Assembly: GCF_901709675.1 (NCBI RefSeq)
Contig: NC_051095.1
Span: forward strand, 16,599,956 to 16,663,955
DNA: 64,000 nucleotides
Direction of reading: 5' to 3'
Origin: Syngnathus acus
Taxonomy: Eukaryota > Chordata > Actinopteri > Syngnathiformes > Syngnathidae
Within the stretch, counting starts at the first letter, position 1, and each line of letters starts with the position of its first letter. The position numbers and the translations under genes were made by a program. Below the pieces are notes generated by a model. The model saw only the letters and a list, made by a program, of their open reading frames with translations, did no database searches and had not been told where the DNA came from. This document shows, in pieces, positions 45,094 through 56,343 of the stretch.

Positions 45094-47535
45094 ATGACAA
45101 AGACAATAGGATGCCGAGACTGGCGATGGCGGGCTCTTTTGTGGCATTTTCTCTTGTGGACGACAGTGGGTGCTTCTCAGACTCGTTACAGCATTCCAGA
45201 GGAGCTCAAGAAAGGCTCGGTGGTAGGAAATTTGGCAAAAGATCTGTCTTTGGAGCTTTCTGAGATATTTGAGCGCAAGCTGCGTGTCGCCTCTGAGGCT
45301 GGTAAGCAGTATTTCAGCGTGGATGCGGGGAAGGGCGAGCTGCTGGTCAGCGACAGGATAGACAGAGAGGCTTTATGCGGACAAAGCACCACCTGCGTCC
45401 TTCCTCTGCAAGTGGTGGTTGAAAAACCTTTAAATTTGCACCGGATTGAAATAGACATTAAAGACATTAATGACAATTCACCTCAGTTTCATACGAACGA
45501 ACTCTCATTAAAAATAGCAGAATCAGCCGCACTTGGAACTTGTTTCCTTTTGGAAAGCGCAGAAGATTTAGATGTTGGAAGTAATTCGGTAAAAACTTAT
45601 ACTTTGGCTAAAAACGATTGTTTCATATTAAAAATGAAGGAGGTAGAGGATGGTAAATTAGTTCCTGAGTTAGTGTTACAAAAACCACTGGACAGAGAAA
45701 GGAAATCTTCTCATCAGCTCCTACTGACTGCTTTAGACGGAGGGAATCCAGTTATGTCTGGTACTACACAAATTACTGTTATAGTGCTTGACAATAATGA
45801 CAACTTCCCCGTTTTTGACAAAAATGTATATAAAGCGTCCTTACAAGAGAACGTGGCAAAAGATGCGTTTGTACTTAAAATTACAGCGACTGATGCAGAC
45901 GAGGGACAAAACGGGGAGGTAGAATATTTTTTTAGCACTCGCACACCCGATTCTGTGTTGTCTGTGTTTAAATTAAATTTGCAAACGGGTGAAATGTTTT
46001 TAAAAGGAGATTTAGATTATGAAAAAGCTTCATCCTACAAAATTGAAGTGACTGCTAAAGACAAAGGAATCCCTGAAATGGAGAGTCACTGTCGTGTGCA
46101 GATTGATGTTATTGATATTAATGATAATGCTCCAGAAATTATCCTCACATCGGAACCGCAGCCGATTCGGGAGGATGCACCAAGCGGGTCTGTTGTGGCT
46201 CTGCTAACATCACGTGATGTAGACTCTGGTAATAATAGCAAAGTAACGCTGCAGATACCAAAAGGGTCCCCTTTTATTCTAAAACCGTCTTTTTCTAATA
46301 ATTATGCGCTGGTGACTAGTGGCGCTTTAGACCGAGAGAGTGTGTCTGTGTACAACATAGAAATTACAGCCACTGATGCAGGTTCTCCTCCTCTCTCGAG
46401 TAAGAAAATGATCGCTGTCAGCATCACTGACGTTAATGACAACCCTCCTCAATTCTCTCAGAACTCGTATAATGTTTATTTAAAGGAGAACGGAGTAGCA
46501 GGCTCTATATTGTACTCGGTGTCCGCAAGTGACCCGGATGCTGGTGAAAACGCCAAAGTGTCTTACTGTATCGTGGACTCTAAAGTGCACGACGTGTCCG
46601 TGTCATCGTACGTCTATGTGAACTCCGAGAACGGCAGCATCTACAGCATGCATTCGTTCGACTACGAGAAAGTCAAAGTGTTTCAAGTTGTGGTTGAGGC
46701 AAAGGACCAGGGCTCGCCTTCACTCAGCAGTAGCGCCACCGTCCATGTTTTCATCCTGGACCAGAACGACAATGCCCCCGCCGTCATATACCCCTCCCCT
46801 CACGCCGCTACTCACCTCAGGGTGCCCCGCTCGGCCAAGCCTGGCCACCTGCTCACCAAGCTGACGGCAGTGGACGCCGACTCGGGCCACAACGCGTGGG
46901 TCTCGTACAAAGTGGCAGAGGCCACGGACGCCTCTCTGTTCACGCTCAATTTGTACACGGGGGAGGTGAGGACTAAGCGCGCCGTGTCCGAGCGCGATGA
47001 CTCCTCTCAGAGGCTGATCGTAGAGGTCAAGGACGACGGGGAACCGGCCCAGTCGGCCACCGTCACGCTGTCCATCCTGCTGGAGGACGGCGTGAGTGAG
47101 CCCGTCTCGGAGCTGAGACACAAGGCGCCCGATCCCGGCAAGAAAGGCGGCACAATCACGCTTTATCTGATTGTGTCTCTGGCCTCGGTGTCCATGCTGT
47201 CTCTGCTTACTTTGCTCGTCTTGGCTGTCAAATGCATGCGGAGCAGCGCGAGCGGCGCTACTTGCTGCGTGAGGCGGACAAGCTCCGACGAGCACAAGAA
47301 GCCCAACAGAAATCTGCAAATTCAGCTCAACACCGATGGACCTATCAAGTACGTGGAGGTTCTGGGAGGTGACGTCATGTCCCAGAGTCACTCCTTCAGG
47401 TCGTGCATGTCTCCAATGTCGGAGTACAGTGATTTCACTTTGGTCAAGCCCAGCAGCACCACTGACTTTAAGGAGGTCATCAGTGTCCTGGATGCTTCTT
47501 TGCCTGACAGCACCTGGACCTTTGAGAGCCAGCAG
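45094..47535 (+). CDS. pcdhg: B5: B-type clustered protocadherin variable exon
   Basis: 814 codons to CAG|GTGAGC. It starts MTKTIGCRDWRWRALLWHFLL. The signal peptide end GASQTRYS has one residue more than its neighbours. EC1 carries CGQSTTC. EC2 (ELSLKIAESAALGTCFLLES) and EC3 (RTPDSVLSVFKLNLQTGEMF) are private, and EC2 contains an extra Cys (GTCFLL). In EC5, VSYCIVDSKV replaces the common VSYSIVDSKV, adding another unpaired Cys. EC6 to tail is standard B, with the cytoplasmic GATCCVRRTSSDEHKK as in B1 and B2. Confidence 0.95.
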
Positions 47536-47791
47536 GTGAGCGCTGCTTTTGTTTAAACTCAAGGACAAATTGCAGTACTCTGTCTCCTCGTTCCGCGCAC
47601 CTTGTCACATTTTTTATCGAACTATTCGTGATTCATTCTTTAAGTTCGGCTTATTACACGATCACTTATTAACAAATTATTTTCGAGCACTGACGCTCAG
47701 CTTTTGAAAGATGAAATATCTTAAAGTTGCATTTGCAATAAGTTTTTTGATCCAGAATAGGACGGCATTAAAGCGGTCACGCTGAAAAAAC

Positions 47792-47818
47792 ATCAGCACC
47801 ACAGCAGCGGACAGTGAC
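47792..47818 (+). promoter_or_regulatory. RE1/NRSE-like element, expanded spacing (8 bp)
   Basis: ATCAGCACC (8/9), an 8-bp spacer ACAGCAGC, and GGACAGTGAC (8/10). The half-site spacing equals that of the perfect element at 28678-28704. Confidence 0.6.
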
Positions 47819-47883
47819 TTTAATCGCGCAGTTGTTAATGGGAGGATGGGCGGTGTTCGAATGAATCCTTCAGTTATATACTG

Positions 47884-47910
47884 TTTTTTTTTTTTTTTTT
47901 TTTTTTTTTT
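47884..47910. repeat. Poly-T run (27 bases)
   Basis: Uninterrupted T tract. It could be the tail of a decayed retroelement or simple slippage. Confidence 0.9.
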
Positions 47911-48010
47911 GCTTACTTAGTAGCTATTAGTCCAGTATATTGTGTTTACGTCAAAAACTGTTTCATAAGTGTTACACAGAAACAAGGCAACAGTGTGATT
48001 TTGGGGAGAC

Positions 48011-48011
48011 T

Positions 48012-48046
<35 letters not shown>

Positions 48047-48047
48047 C
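48011..48047. repeat. (TTTA)n microsatellite
   Basis: About nine TTTA units. Confidence 0.9.
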
Positions 48048-48785
48048 CAAAACTATATTAACCATTATCAAGGCATACACTGAAATTTATTTTTAGGTAT
48101 TTTTGAAAGTATGAACCATCTAACAATATAAGTAGAAATTTTTATGTGCAATCAATAGGTCTACCAAGCGGATTGACGGGCTGTAGCTACAATACACAAT
48201 GGCTCATACAGTTGCATTATTATTGAACAACAATTAACATAACTTTTTATCAGTATGCATAGGCTTTCAATACAGTGAAAATCGTAAATCGTCGGCCAAA
48301 AAACAAAACCTTCAATCTGAATAAAAATAAAAAAAACTTTTTTTCCAAGAAACGAAAACGGTTTAATTCTATTATAATATGAGCTTCAAGCTACACAAGC
48401 ATATTGTACCGTTCTCGGTGTCTGTCTCTCTATGATGTGTTGTGCAAGTCACACACCCCCACCCCCTTTTTTTTTTGTTACTTTTATTAAAATGTTTTGG
48501 CATTGAAATGAGTTAACATATCTGCCGAGACAGCATTAAGTAAACAAAACTGAATTCGTTCAACCAGCATCACAACATCGGCACCTATTTTTAAAGACAC
48601 TCGAAACTCAAGTTACCATTACAAATATTTTTAAAACTCATAGACTACAATGTCTCAAAAATACGGAGAATTTTCTATTGCGTGATTATCTTGACATTTA
48701 GCCACAGCAGTGTTAAAACAAAGAAACGTGTTTGTGGTATTAGACTTTAACTCTATACTTCTCAGACATAAGAAACCTTGAGTGT

Positions 48786-48795
48786 GGACAGCGGC
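48786..48795 (+). promoter_or_regulatory. RE1 right half-site, left half decayed
   Basis: GTGTGGACAGCGGC resembles the spacer and right half of the B3-B4 element (AAGTGTGGACAGCGAC), but the expected left half matches only 5 of 9 positions. Confidence 0.35.
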
Positions 48796-48934
48796 TTTAA
48801 AATATTATTTACTATGTCATAATTTAACTTTGTTTTTTTCATTAAACAAATGACTGTTATTACAAAATACTAAATTTCTAAATTATTATTATTATGATTG
48901 GTCATTGTAGTAGCAGTTATTACGGTGTTATTGC

Positions 48935-48976
<42 letters not shown>
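48935..48976. repeat. (TTA)n microsatellite
   Basis: About fourteen nearly pure ATT/TTA units. Confidence 0.9.
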
Positions 48977-49174
48977 CAGGGTTATTATTAGGATTATTTG
49001 CACTTTAGATTTCTTATGAAATTGTCATTTATGTTGTTTTGAGTGCGGCAAACAGTTGTCTGTATGTCACACTGAAACGATTACAACTCCAGGGAAGTGA
49101 AGGGATGGTATGACTTTAAGACGCAATGGAGATCAGATTCTTTCTCATTGGCCGGTGGAAGCGCAGACAGTAAA

Positions 49175-49271
49175 CCAATAGAATTGAAGACTGTACAAAG
49201 CAATCTCGTCCCAGCCCCCACGTAGCTCATACGAACACGGAGAATGCACTGCGCTGGAGCACAGACAGAAA
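49175..49271 (+). promoter_or_regulatory. B6 promoter box plus CGCT
   Basis: CCAATAGAATTGAAGACTG, TACAAAGCAATCTCGTCCCA and CACGTAGCT, with CGCT at 49252-49255, 181-184 bp before ATG 49436. Confidence 0.65.
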
Positions 49272-49389
49272 GGAATCCGCTGTATATTTTCTTAACCATT
49301 TAAACAAATCGAAATCAGTAGTTCTGCTCATATGGCTTGAGGTGTTTATTGTGGAAATATCCCCCTTTTGTGTGGATTTTACAATTGCC

Positions 49390-49425
49390 ATGAAGAGGAT
49401 GCTGATGAGGATGTTTGCGTTATAA
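49390..49425 (+). promoter_or_regulatory. uORF of B6: MKRMLMRMFAL-stop
   Basis: Eleven codons plus TAA with four in-frame ATGs. The stop lies 10 nt before ATG 49436. It is the longest copy in the B3-B6 series. Confidence 0.55.
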
Positions 49426-49435
49426 CGGAGCAAGG

Positions 49436-51874
49436 ATGACAAAGACAATAGGATGCCGAGACTGGCGATGGCAGGCTCTTTTGTGGCATTTTTTCTTGTG
49501 GACTACAGTGACTGCTCAGATTCGTTACACCATCCCAGAGGAGCTCAATAAAGGTTCCGTGGTGGGAAATGTGGCTAAAGATCTGTCTTTGGGGCTGTCT
49601 GAAATATTTGAGCGCAAGCTGCGTGTCGCTTCTGAGGCTGGTAAGCAGTATTTCAGCGTGGATGCGGGGAAGGGCGAGCTGCTGGTCAGTGACAGGATAG
49701 ACAGAGAGGCATTATGCGGACAAAGCGCCACCTGCGTGCTGCCTCTACAAGTAGTAGTTGAAAACCCTTTGCGGTCGCATCGAATTGAAGTAGAAATTAA
49801 GGATATTAACGACAATTCCCCTCGTTTTCCAACGCAAGAAATAAACCTTAAAATACCAGAATCCGTTGCAGTAGGTACACGTTTTCCTTTGGAGACTGCA
49901 GATGATCCTGATGTTGTTGGTAATTCTTTGAAAAGTTACACACTAATCAAAAACGAATATTTCTCTTTAAAATTTAAAAACGAAAAAAATGGTATGAGTG
50001 CCCCAGAATTGATATTAGAAAAATCATTGGACCGGGAAAATATGTCCATTCACCAGTTGCTTTTAACGGCGCTGGATGGAGGTAACCCTGTAAAATCCGG
50101 AACATGTAAAATTATAATCGATGTGCTTGATAATAATGATAATGTTCCTATTTTTGATGAAAAGGAGTACAAAGTTTCCTTGAAGGAAAATAGCACAAAG
50201 GGAACATATGTATTGAAAGTAAAAGCTACGGATATTGATCATGGTTTTAACGGTGAAATTAAATATTCTTTTGGCCCTCGTACTCCAGAAGCTGTTTTAT
50301 CAATATTTGACATTGATGAAAGAAATGGGCAAATAATTTTAAAGGGTGAACTGGACTTTGAAAAATCCCCGTCTTATCTGATTGATTTAATTGCAAAGGA
50401 CAAAGGAGTACCCGAAATGGAAGGGCACTGTCGACTACAGCTTAATATAGAAGACATAAATGATAATGCTCCCGAAATTGTTCTGACTTCTAAACCCAGT
50501 CCTGTGCAAGAAGATGCGCCATCAGGCACAGTGGTGGCTCTGATTAGTGTGAAAGACATTGACTCTGGCAATAATAGTAAAGTAACTTTACATCTTAATA
50601 AGGGTTCACCTTTCTCCCTCAAGCCATCTTTCTCCAAAAATTATGAAGTTGTCACAAGTGGCGCTTTAGACCGAGAGAGTGTGTCTGTGTACAACATAGA
50701 AATTACAGCCACTGATGCAGGCTCTCCTCCTCTCTCAAGTAAGAAAATGATCGCTGTCAGCATCACTGATGTTAATGACAACCCTCCTCAATTCTCTCAG
50801 AGCTCGTATAATGTTTATTTAAAAGAGAACGGAGTAGCAGGCTCTATATTGTACTCGGTGTCTGCAAGTGACCCGGATGCCGGCGCAAACGCCAAAGTGT
50901 CTTATTCTATCGTGGACTCTAAAGTGCACGACGTGTCCGTGTCGTCGTACGTTTACGTGAACTCCGAGAACGGCAGCATCTACAGCATGCATTCGTTCGA
51001 CTACGAGAAAGTCAAAGTGTTTCAAATTGTGGTTGAGGCAAAGGACCAGGGCTCGCCTTCGCTCAGCAGTAGCGCCACCGTCCATGTTTTCATCCTGGAC
51101 CAGAACGACAACGCCCCCGCCGTCATATACCCCTCCCCTCACGCCGCCTCCCACCTGAGGGTGCCCCGCTCGGCAAAGTCGGGCCACCTGCTCACCAAGT
51201 TGACGGCCGTGGACGCCGACTCGGGCCACAACGCGTGGGTCTCGTACAAAGTGGCGGAGGCCACGGACACCTCTCTGTTCATGCTCAATTTGTACACGGG
51301 GGAGGTGAGGACTAAACGTGCCGTGTCGGACCACGACGACTCCTCTCAGAGGCTGATCGTAGAGGTCAAGGACGACGGGGAACCGGCCCAGTCGGCCACC
51401 GTCACGCTGTCCATCCTGCTGGAGGACGGTGTGAGTGAGCCCGTCTCGGAGCTGAGACACAAGGCGCCCGATCCCGGCAAGAAAGGCGGCACAATCACGC
51501 TGTATCTGATTGTGTCTCTGGCCTCGGTGTCCGTGCTGTCTCTGCTCACTTTGCTTGTCTTGGCCGTCAAATGCATGCGGAGCAGCGCGAGCGGCGCTAC
51601 TTGCTGCGTGAGGCGGACAAGCTCCGACGAGGGCAAGAAGCCCAACAGAAATCTCCAAATTCAGCTCAACACTGATGGACCTATCAAGTACGTGGAGGTT
51701 CTGGGAGGTGACGTCATGTCTCAGAGTCACTCCTTCAGGTCGTGCATGTCTCCCATGTCGGAGTACAGTGATTTCACTTTGGTCAAGCCCAGCAGCACCA
51801 CTGACTTTAAAGAGGTCATCAGTGTCCTGGACGCCTCTTTACCTGACAGTACCTGGACCTTTGAGAGCCAGCAG
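49436..51874 (+). CDS. pcdhg: B6: B-type clustered protocadherin variable exon (B3 paralogue)
   Basis: 813 codons to CAG|GTGAGC, starting MTKTIGCRDWRWQALLWHFFLWTTVTAQ. EC1 begins IRYTIPEELNKGS where its neighbours have TRYSIPEEL. EC2-EC4 closely follow B3 (INLKIPESVAVGTRFPLE, KNEYFSLKFK, EKEYKVSLKENSTKGTYV), with DVVGNSLK replacing DVGGNSLK. EC5 to tail is the homogenised B segment with GANAKVSYS for GENAKVSYS and SSDEGKKPN in the tail. All calcium-linker motifs are present. The role follows the family: homophilic recognition after splicing to the constant exons. Confidence 0.95.
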
Positions 51875-52515
51875 GTGAGCAGAATTATAACGCGCTTTCC
51901 AAAAAAATAATAATTTTCAACGTCAAAGCTCAGAATAGGAAAAACCTACTTGTGCTTGTGAAACCAGAATTAGTTAGCTCTCAGTATTTTTTTTTACTCA
52001 TGAAGTATATTTTGATACATGTGCAGTGTGCTTTCACATATCTAAATGTACAAAAAAATAAATAATCTAACAAATGCCAGTTTTGATGGTTGGTATTTCC
52101 TTTGCATTGTAAAATGACTATTGTGCTGTCGTAGTTAAATACCACTGGCCATATTATTAAGTACACCACCGCAATGGATTGCAATGCACTGAGACGCATT
52201 TTTTACTCCCCCATGTACCTACACTAATCTATATTTAAAGGGAGCAGAAAAACATTCAATATGGTACAGTGCAGTTCTGAATTTTTTTTCTACAACCATA
52301 TAGTAATTATATTTTAAAGCCTTTTCTCTTTCATTCCAATTTAATTATTGTATTTTTAAAGGGAATATTTTTACGCACCTCTTTTAAAAAATATATTTGT
52401 TGATAATTCTCTTTTCTTGCTCTCCATTGACTCCATTGAGCACAGATGCGAATGTTGGTGTGTAACAGTGATACCGTGATCGCCTATGATTGGCCGAGCA
52501 GATGGATGCTATGCG
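51875..52515. other. B6-B7 spacer
   Basis: AT-rich and noncoding. I saw no RE1, CTCF motif or repeat worth listing. Confidence 0.6.
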
Positions 52516-52566
52516 CCAATAGCAATCTGAACTGTACAAAGAGATCTTCTCCCTCCCCCATACGAC
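52516..52566 (+). promoter_or_regulatory. B7 promoter box
   Basis: CCAATAGCAATCTGAACTG, TACAAAGAGATCTTCTCCCT. The GTACAAAGAGATCTT form agrees with B1, not with B2-B6. It lies 248 bp before ATG 52764. Confidence 0.55.
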
Positions 52567-52763
52567 CGAGCACCGCAACCACAATGCTCAGTATAGGGAG
52601 GAGAGGGTGTATATCTGGCATGTAGTGCCATTATACTTCATTTTATTTTATTCCTGACTATGGATGGATATTTTTTTTTTGTGTCACGTGCTCGGAATAT
52701 GGATTATGTCCTTATGGTATCGTCTTCTGTGGATGGGAAGTGATGCATTTTACTGAGACAGGG

Positions 52764-55202
52764 ATGACAAAGACAATAGGATGCCGAGACTGGAGATGGC
52801 AAGCTCTTTTGTGGCATTTTTTCTTGTGGACTACAGTGCATGCACAGACTCGTTATAGCATCCCAGAGGAGCTCAAAAAAGGTTCGGTGGTGGGAAATCT
52901 GGCTAAAGATCTGTCTTTGGGGCTGTCTGAAATATTTGAGCGCAAACTGCGTGTCGCCGCTGAGGCTGGTAAGCAGTATTTCAGCGTGGATGCGGGGAAG
53001 GGCGAGCTGCTGGTCAGCGACAGGATAGACAGAGAGGCTTTATGCGGACAAAGCGCCAGCTGCGTGCTCCCCCTGCAGGTCGTCATCGAGGACCCGTTGC
53101 AATTGCATAGAATCGAGGTTGAAATACGAGATATTAATGATAACTCTCCCAATTTTGTTTCTATTGAGCAATCTTTAAAATTAGCAGAATCTGCTGCTGT
53201 GGGAACGCGTTTTCCTTTAAAGAGCGCAACAGACCCTGATGTGGGAAGCAATTCAATTAAATCTTATATTCTCAGTAAAAACGACTGCTGTTCCCTTAGA
53301 ATAAAAGAAATAGAGGGTGGAAAACCCGTCCCTGAGCTCGTGCTGGATAAGTCGTTAGACAGAGAGCAAAAGGCTGTACATAAAATATTATTAACTGCAT
53401 TTGATGGGGGTAGTCCGGCTAGATCAGGCACTTCCGAAATTACCATAAATGTACTTGACAACAATGATAACTTCCCAATATTTGAGAAAAATCTCTACAA
53501 GGTAACCGTGGGTGAAAAAGCTGTAAAAGGGACTGTCATTGTCAGACCAAAAGCAACAGATGCAGATGAAGGTTTGAATGGTGACATTGAATTTTCATTT
53601 GGCTCTGCAACTCCCGATTCCACGTTGTCCTTGTTTGATATAAACCCCGTTACTGGTGAGATCACTTTAAAGGGAGAATTAGACTATGAGACAGCAAAGT
53701 CATATGGCATTGACATAACCGCTAAAGATAAAGGCAGCCCCGAGATGGAGGGTCATTGTCGTGTGCAGGTTGATGTGTTGGACGTCAATGATAATACTCC
53801 TGAAATCGTCCTCACCTCTCAGCCAAAGCCTGTTCGTGAGGACGCCCAGAGTGGAACTGTTGTCGCCCTCATTAGTGCTCGTGATCTCGACTCAGGTAAT
53901 AACGGTAATGTGACGTTACACTTGAAAAGGGGATGCCCATTTGCCCTAAAAAGCTCATTTTCTAATAATTATGCGCTGGTGACCAGTGGCGCTTTAGACC
54001 GCGAGAGTGTGTCTGTGTACAACATTGAGATTACAGCCACTGATGCAGGCTCTCCTCCTCTCTCCAGTAAGAAAGTGATCGCTGTCAGCATCACTGATGT
54101 TAATGACAACCCTCCTCAATTCTCTCAGAGCTCGTATAATGTTTATTTAAAGGAGAACGGAGTAGCAGGCTCTATATTGTACTCGGTGTCCGCAAGTGAC
54201 CCGGATGCTGGTGAAAATGCCAAAGTATCTTACTCTATCGTGGACTCTAAAGTGCACGACGTGTCCGTGTCGTCGTACGTTTACGTGAACTCCGAGAACG
54301 GCAGCATCTACAGCATGCACTCGTTCGACTACGAGAAAGTCAAAGTGTTTCAAGTTTTAGTTGAGGCTAAGGACCAGGGCTCGCCTTCGCTCAGCAGTAG
54401 CACCACTGTCCATGTTTTCATCCTGGACCAGAACGACAATGCCCCCGCCGTCATATACCCCTCACCCCACGCCGCCTCCCACCTGAGGGTGCCCCGCTCG
54501 GCCAAGGCGGGCCACCTGCTCACCAAGGTGACAGCCGTGGACGCCGACTCGGGCCACAACGCGTGGGTCTCATACAAAGTGGCGGAGGCCACGGACACCT
54601 CTCTGTTCACGCTCAATTTGTACACAGGGGAGGTGAGGACTAAACGCGCCGTGTCCGAGCATGACGACTCCTCTCAGAGGCTGATCATAGAGGTCAAGGA
54701 CGACGGGGAACCGGCTCAGTCGGCCACCGTCACATTGTCCATCCTGCTGGAGGACGGCGTGAGCGAGCTCGTGTCAGAACTGAGATACAAGGCGTCCGAG
54801 CCCGGCAAGAAAGGCGGCACAATCACGCTGTATCTGATTGTGTCTCTGGCCTCGGTGTCCGTGCTGTCTCTGCTCACTTTGCTCGTCTTGGCCGTCAAAT
54901 GCATGCGGAGCAGTGCGAGCGGCGCTACTTGCTGCATGAGGCGGACACACTCCGACGAGAACAAGAAGTCAAACAGAAATCTCCAAATTCAGCTCAACAC
55001 CGACGGACCTATCAAGTACGTGGAGGTTCTGGGAGGTGACGTCATGTCTCAGAGTCACTCCTTCAGGTCGTGCTTGTCTCCCATGTCAGAGTACAGTGAT
55101 TTCACTTTGGTCAAGCCCAGCAGCACCACTGACTTTAAAGAGGTTATCAGCGTCCTGGACGCTTCTTTGCCTGACAGCACCTGGACCTTTGAGAGCCAGC
55201 AG
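52764..55202 (+). CDS. pcdhg: B7: B-type clustered protocadherin variable exon
   Basis: 813 codons to CAG|GTGAGC from MTKTIGCRDWRWQALLWHFF. ATG 52743 is in frame and would add MHFTETG; the uORF of B2-B6 is absent here. EC1 is almost the same as B4. EC2 (EQSLKLAESAAVGTRFPLKS) and EC3 (ATPDSTLSLFDINPVTGEIT) are private, and EC2 contains an unusual Cys pair (KNDCCSLRI). EC5 to tail is the homogenised segment. The cytoplasmic ATCCMRRTHSDENKKSN agrees with B4 rather than B6, suggesting exchange between non-adjacent exons. Confidence 0.95.
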
Positions 55203-56343
55203 GTGAGCAGATAACTCAAATCAAGTGACATGATTTCAGAATTCAGGTCATTGTTGTGAATATATTTTAGTAAATGGCACCGTTTCAGTCTGACATATTA
55301 CACAGGTAGGCTATTTTGTTTTGCTGCAAATGTAATCAAGCAATGTGTCGTACTTGCATAATGTAATGATTCAAAAGAGAATTAACGTGTTACAGCAGTA
55401 CACAGTAGATTGTTTGATAAATAATAACCGCAATAATAGCAGCAAATAAAATCAGGCAATGCTTGAGTACACTGAAGCGCTACGTTAGGCTGTGTTGTTC
55501 AATCCCCCCCACATCATTTATTTTTGGCTTAATTTAGATGGTGGAGTAGACAAGCCATCCCAACTGACTGCAAACCTCGATAAGTAAGGTTTAATCAGGT
55601 GCGCAGGTCTTCACTTATAGGAAAATGACCCTCAAAATTGGAAAAAGGTTCATCCAAAACTCCAATTTTGAGTGGAATAAGTACTTGACAAAATATATCG
55701 GAGTAAATTCAACTTTTAAAAAAACAAAAAAAACAAACCTTTGACCGCTATTATTTTGTGCGGCATCTTGTACAATTTGACGTCGGTTCGTTTGGATATG
55801 GCGCCCCCTTATGGGTGAAAAAACTTTCCGAACTTTTTCCCCCCACCACTCGCAACAAATGAACGAATACCCAACGGTGCACTGGAAAGTGTCTTGGTGG
55901 CCTTTCTAGAACCCCCCTTTTTGAACATAGTAGGCTATATTTGAAAGGGGAGTCAATGGAAAGGGGAGTCAATGGAAAAAATAGTTTGCAGCGTATGTGT
56001 GCGCGCAGGGAAGCGTGTGCTTGTGAGTGAGAGACATTTGTTGCGTCTGTGAGTGAGTGTGTGTGCGGCAATGAGGGGGGAGGCCTCTTGTGTCATCTCC
56101 ACGCCCACGAGTGGAGCGAGGCAGGAGAGAAAGTAGCCAGAGCGAAGTTGGAGTGGAGGGAAGCGAAGTTGAGTTTTTCGGCCTCGTTTTCCCGTGAAAG
56201 TCGGCGGTCATGATCGCATCAAAACTTGCCATCCCTCCCGCCGTGCGGATATATTCCCAACCGAACTGGACGGACTCGTCTTAACCCAAAACAATAATGG
56301 ATACAAAACGGTGAGGGAAGAAGTTTCAGCGTTTCCCTGGACA
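55203..56343. other. B7-C spacer and C-exon promoter region
   Basis: Noncoding. GC content rises from about 55980 toward the C exon, with GAG/GTG-rich sequence suggesting a CpG-type promoter. No B-type box or RE1 was found. In mammals some C-type exons also lack the standard promoter element. A CTCF-like motif is listed separately. Confidence 0.55.
55801..55814 (-). promoter_or_regulatory. CTCF-like motif, reverse orientation
   Basis: On the minus strand CCATAAGGGGGCGC fits CCASYAGRKGGCRS at 12 of 14 positions. It lies 530 bp upstream of the C-type exon. Confidence 0.45.

Larger units (their letters stand above)
47536..49174. other. B5-B6 spacer, repeat-rich
   Basis: Noncoding. It holds an expanded RE1, an RE1 right half-site, a 27-T run, a (TTTA)n and a (TTA)n repeat. 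No ORF is supported. Confidence 0.65.

Noticed and set aside
47884-47910. Poly-T run as the tail of an inserted minus-strand retroelement
   Set aside because: No retroelement body or target duplication could be seen on either side.
50819-51730. Long minus-strand open frame (303 codons), and similar ones at 46720-47568 and 39069-39746
   Set aside because: These lie antisense to the GC-rich EC5-EC6-tail part of B exons, repeat in every paralogue, and are low-complexity R/H/Q-rich. They are shadows of conserved coding sequence.
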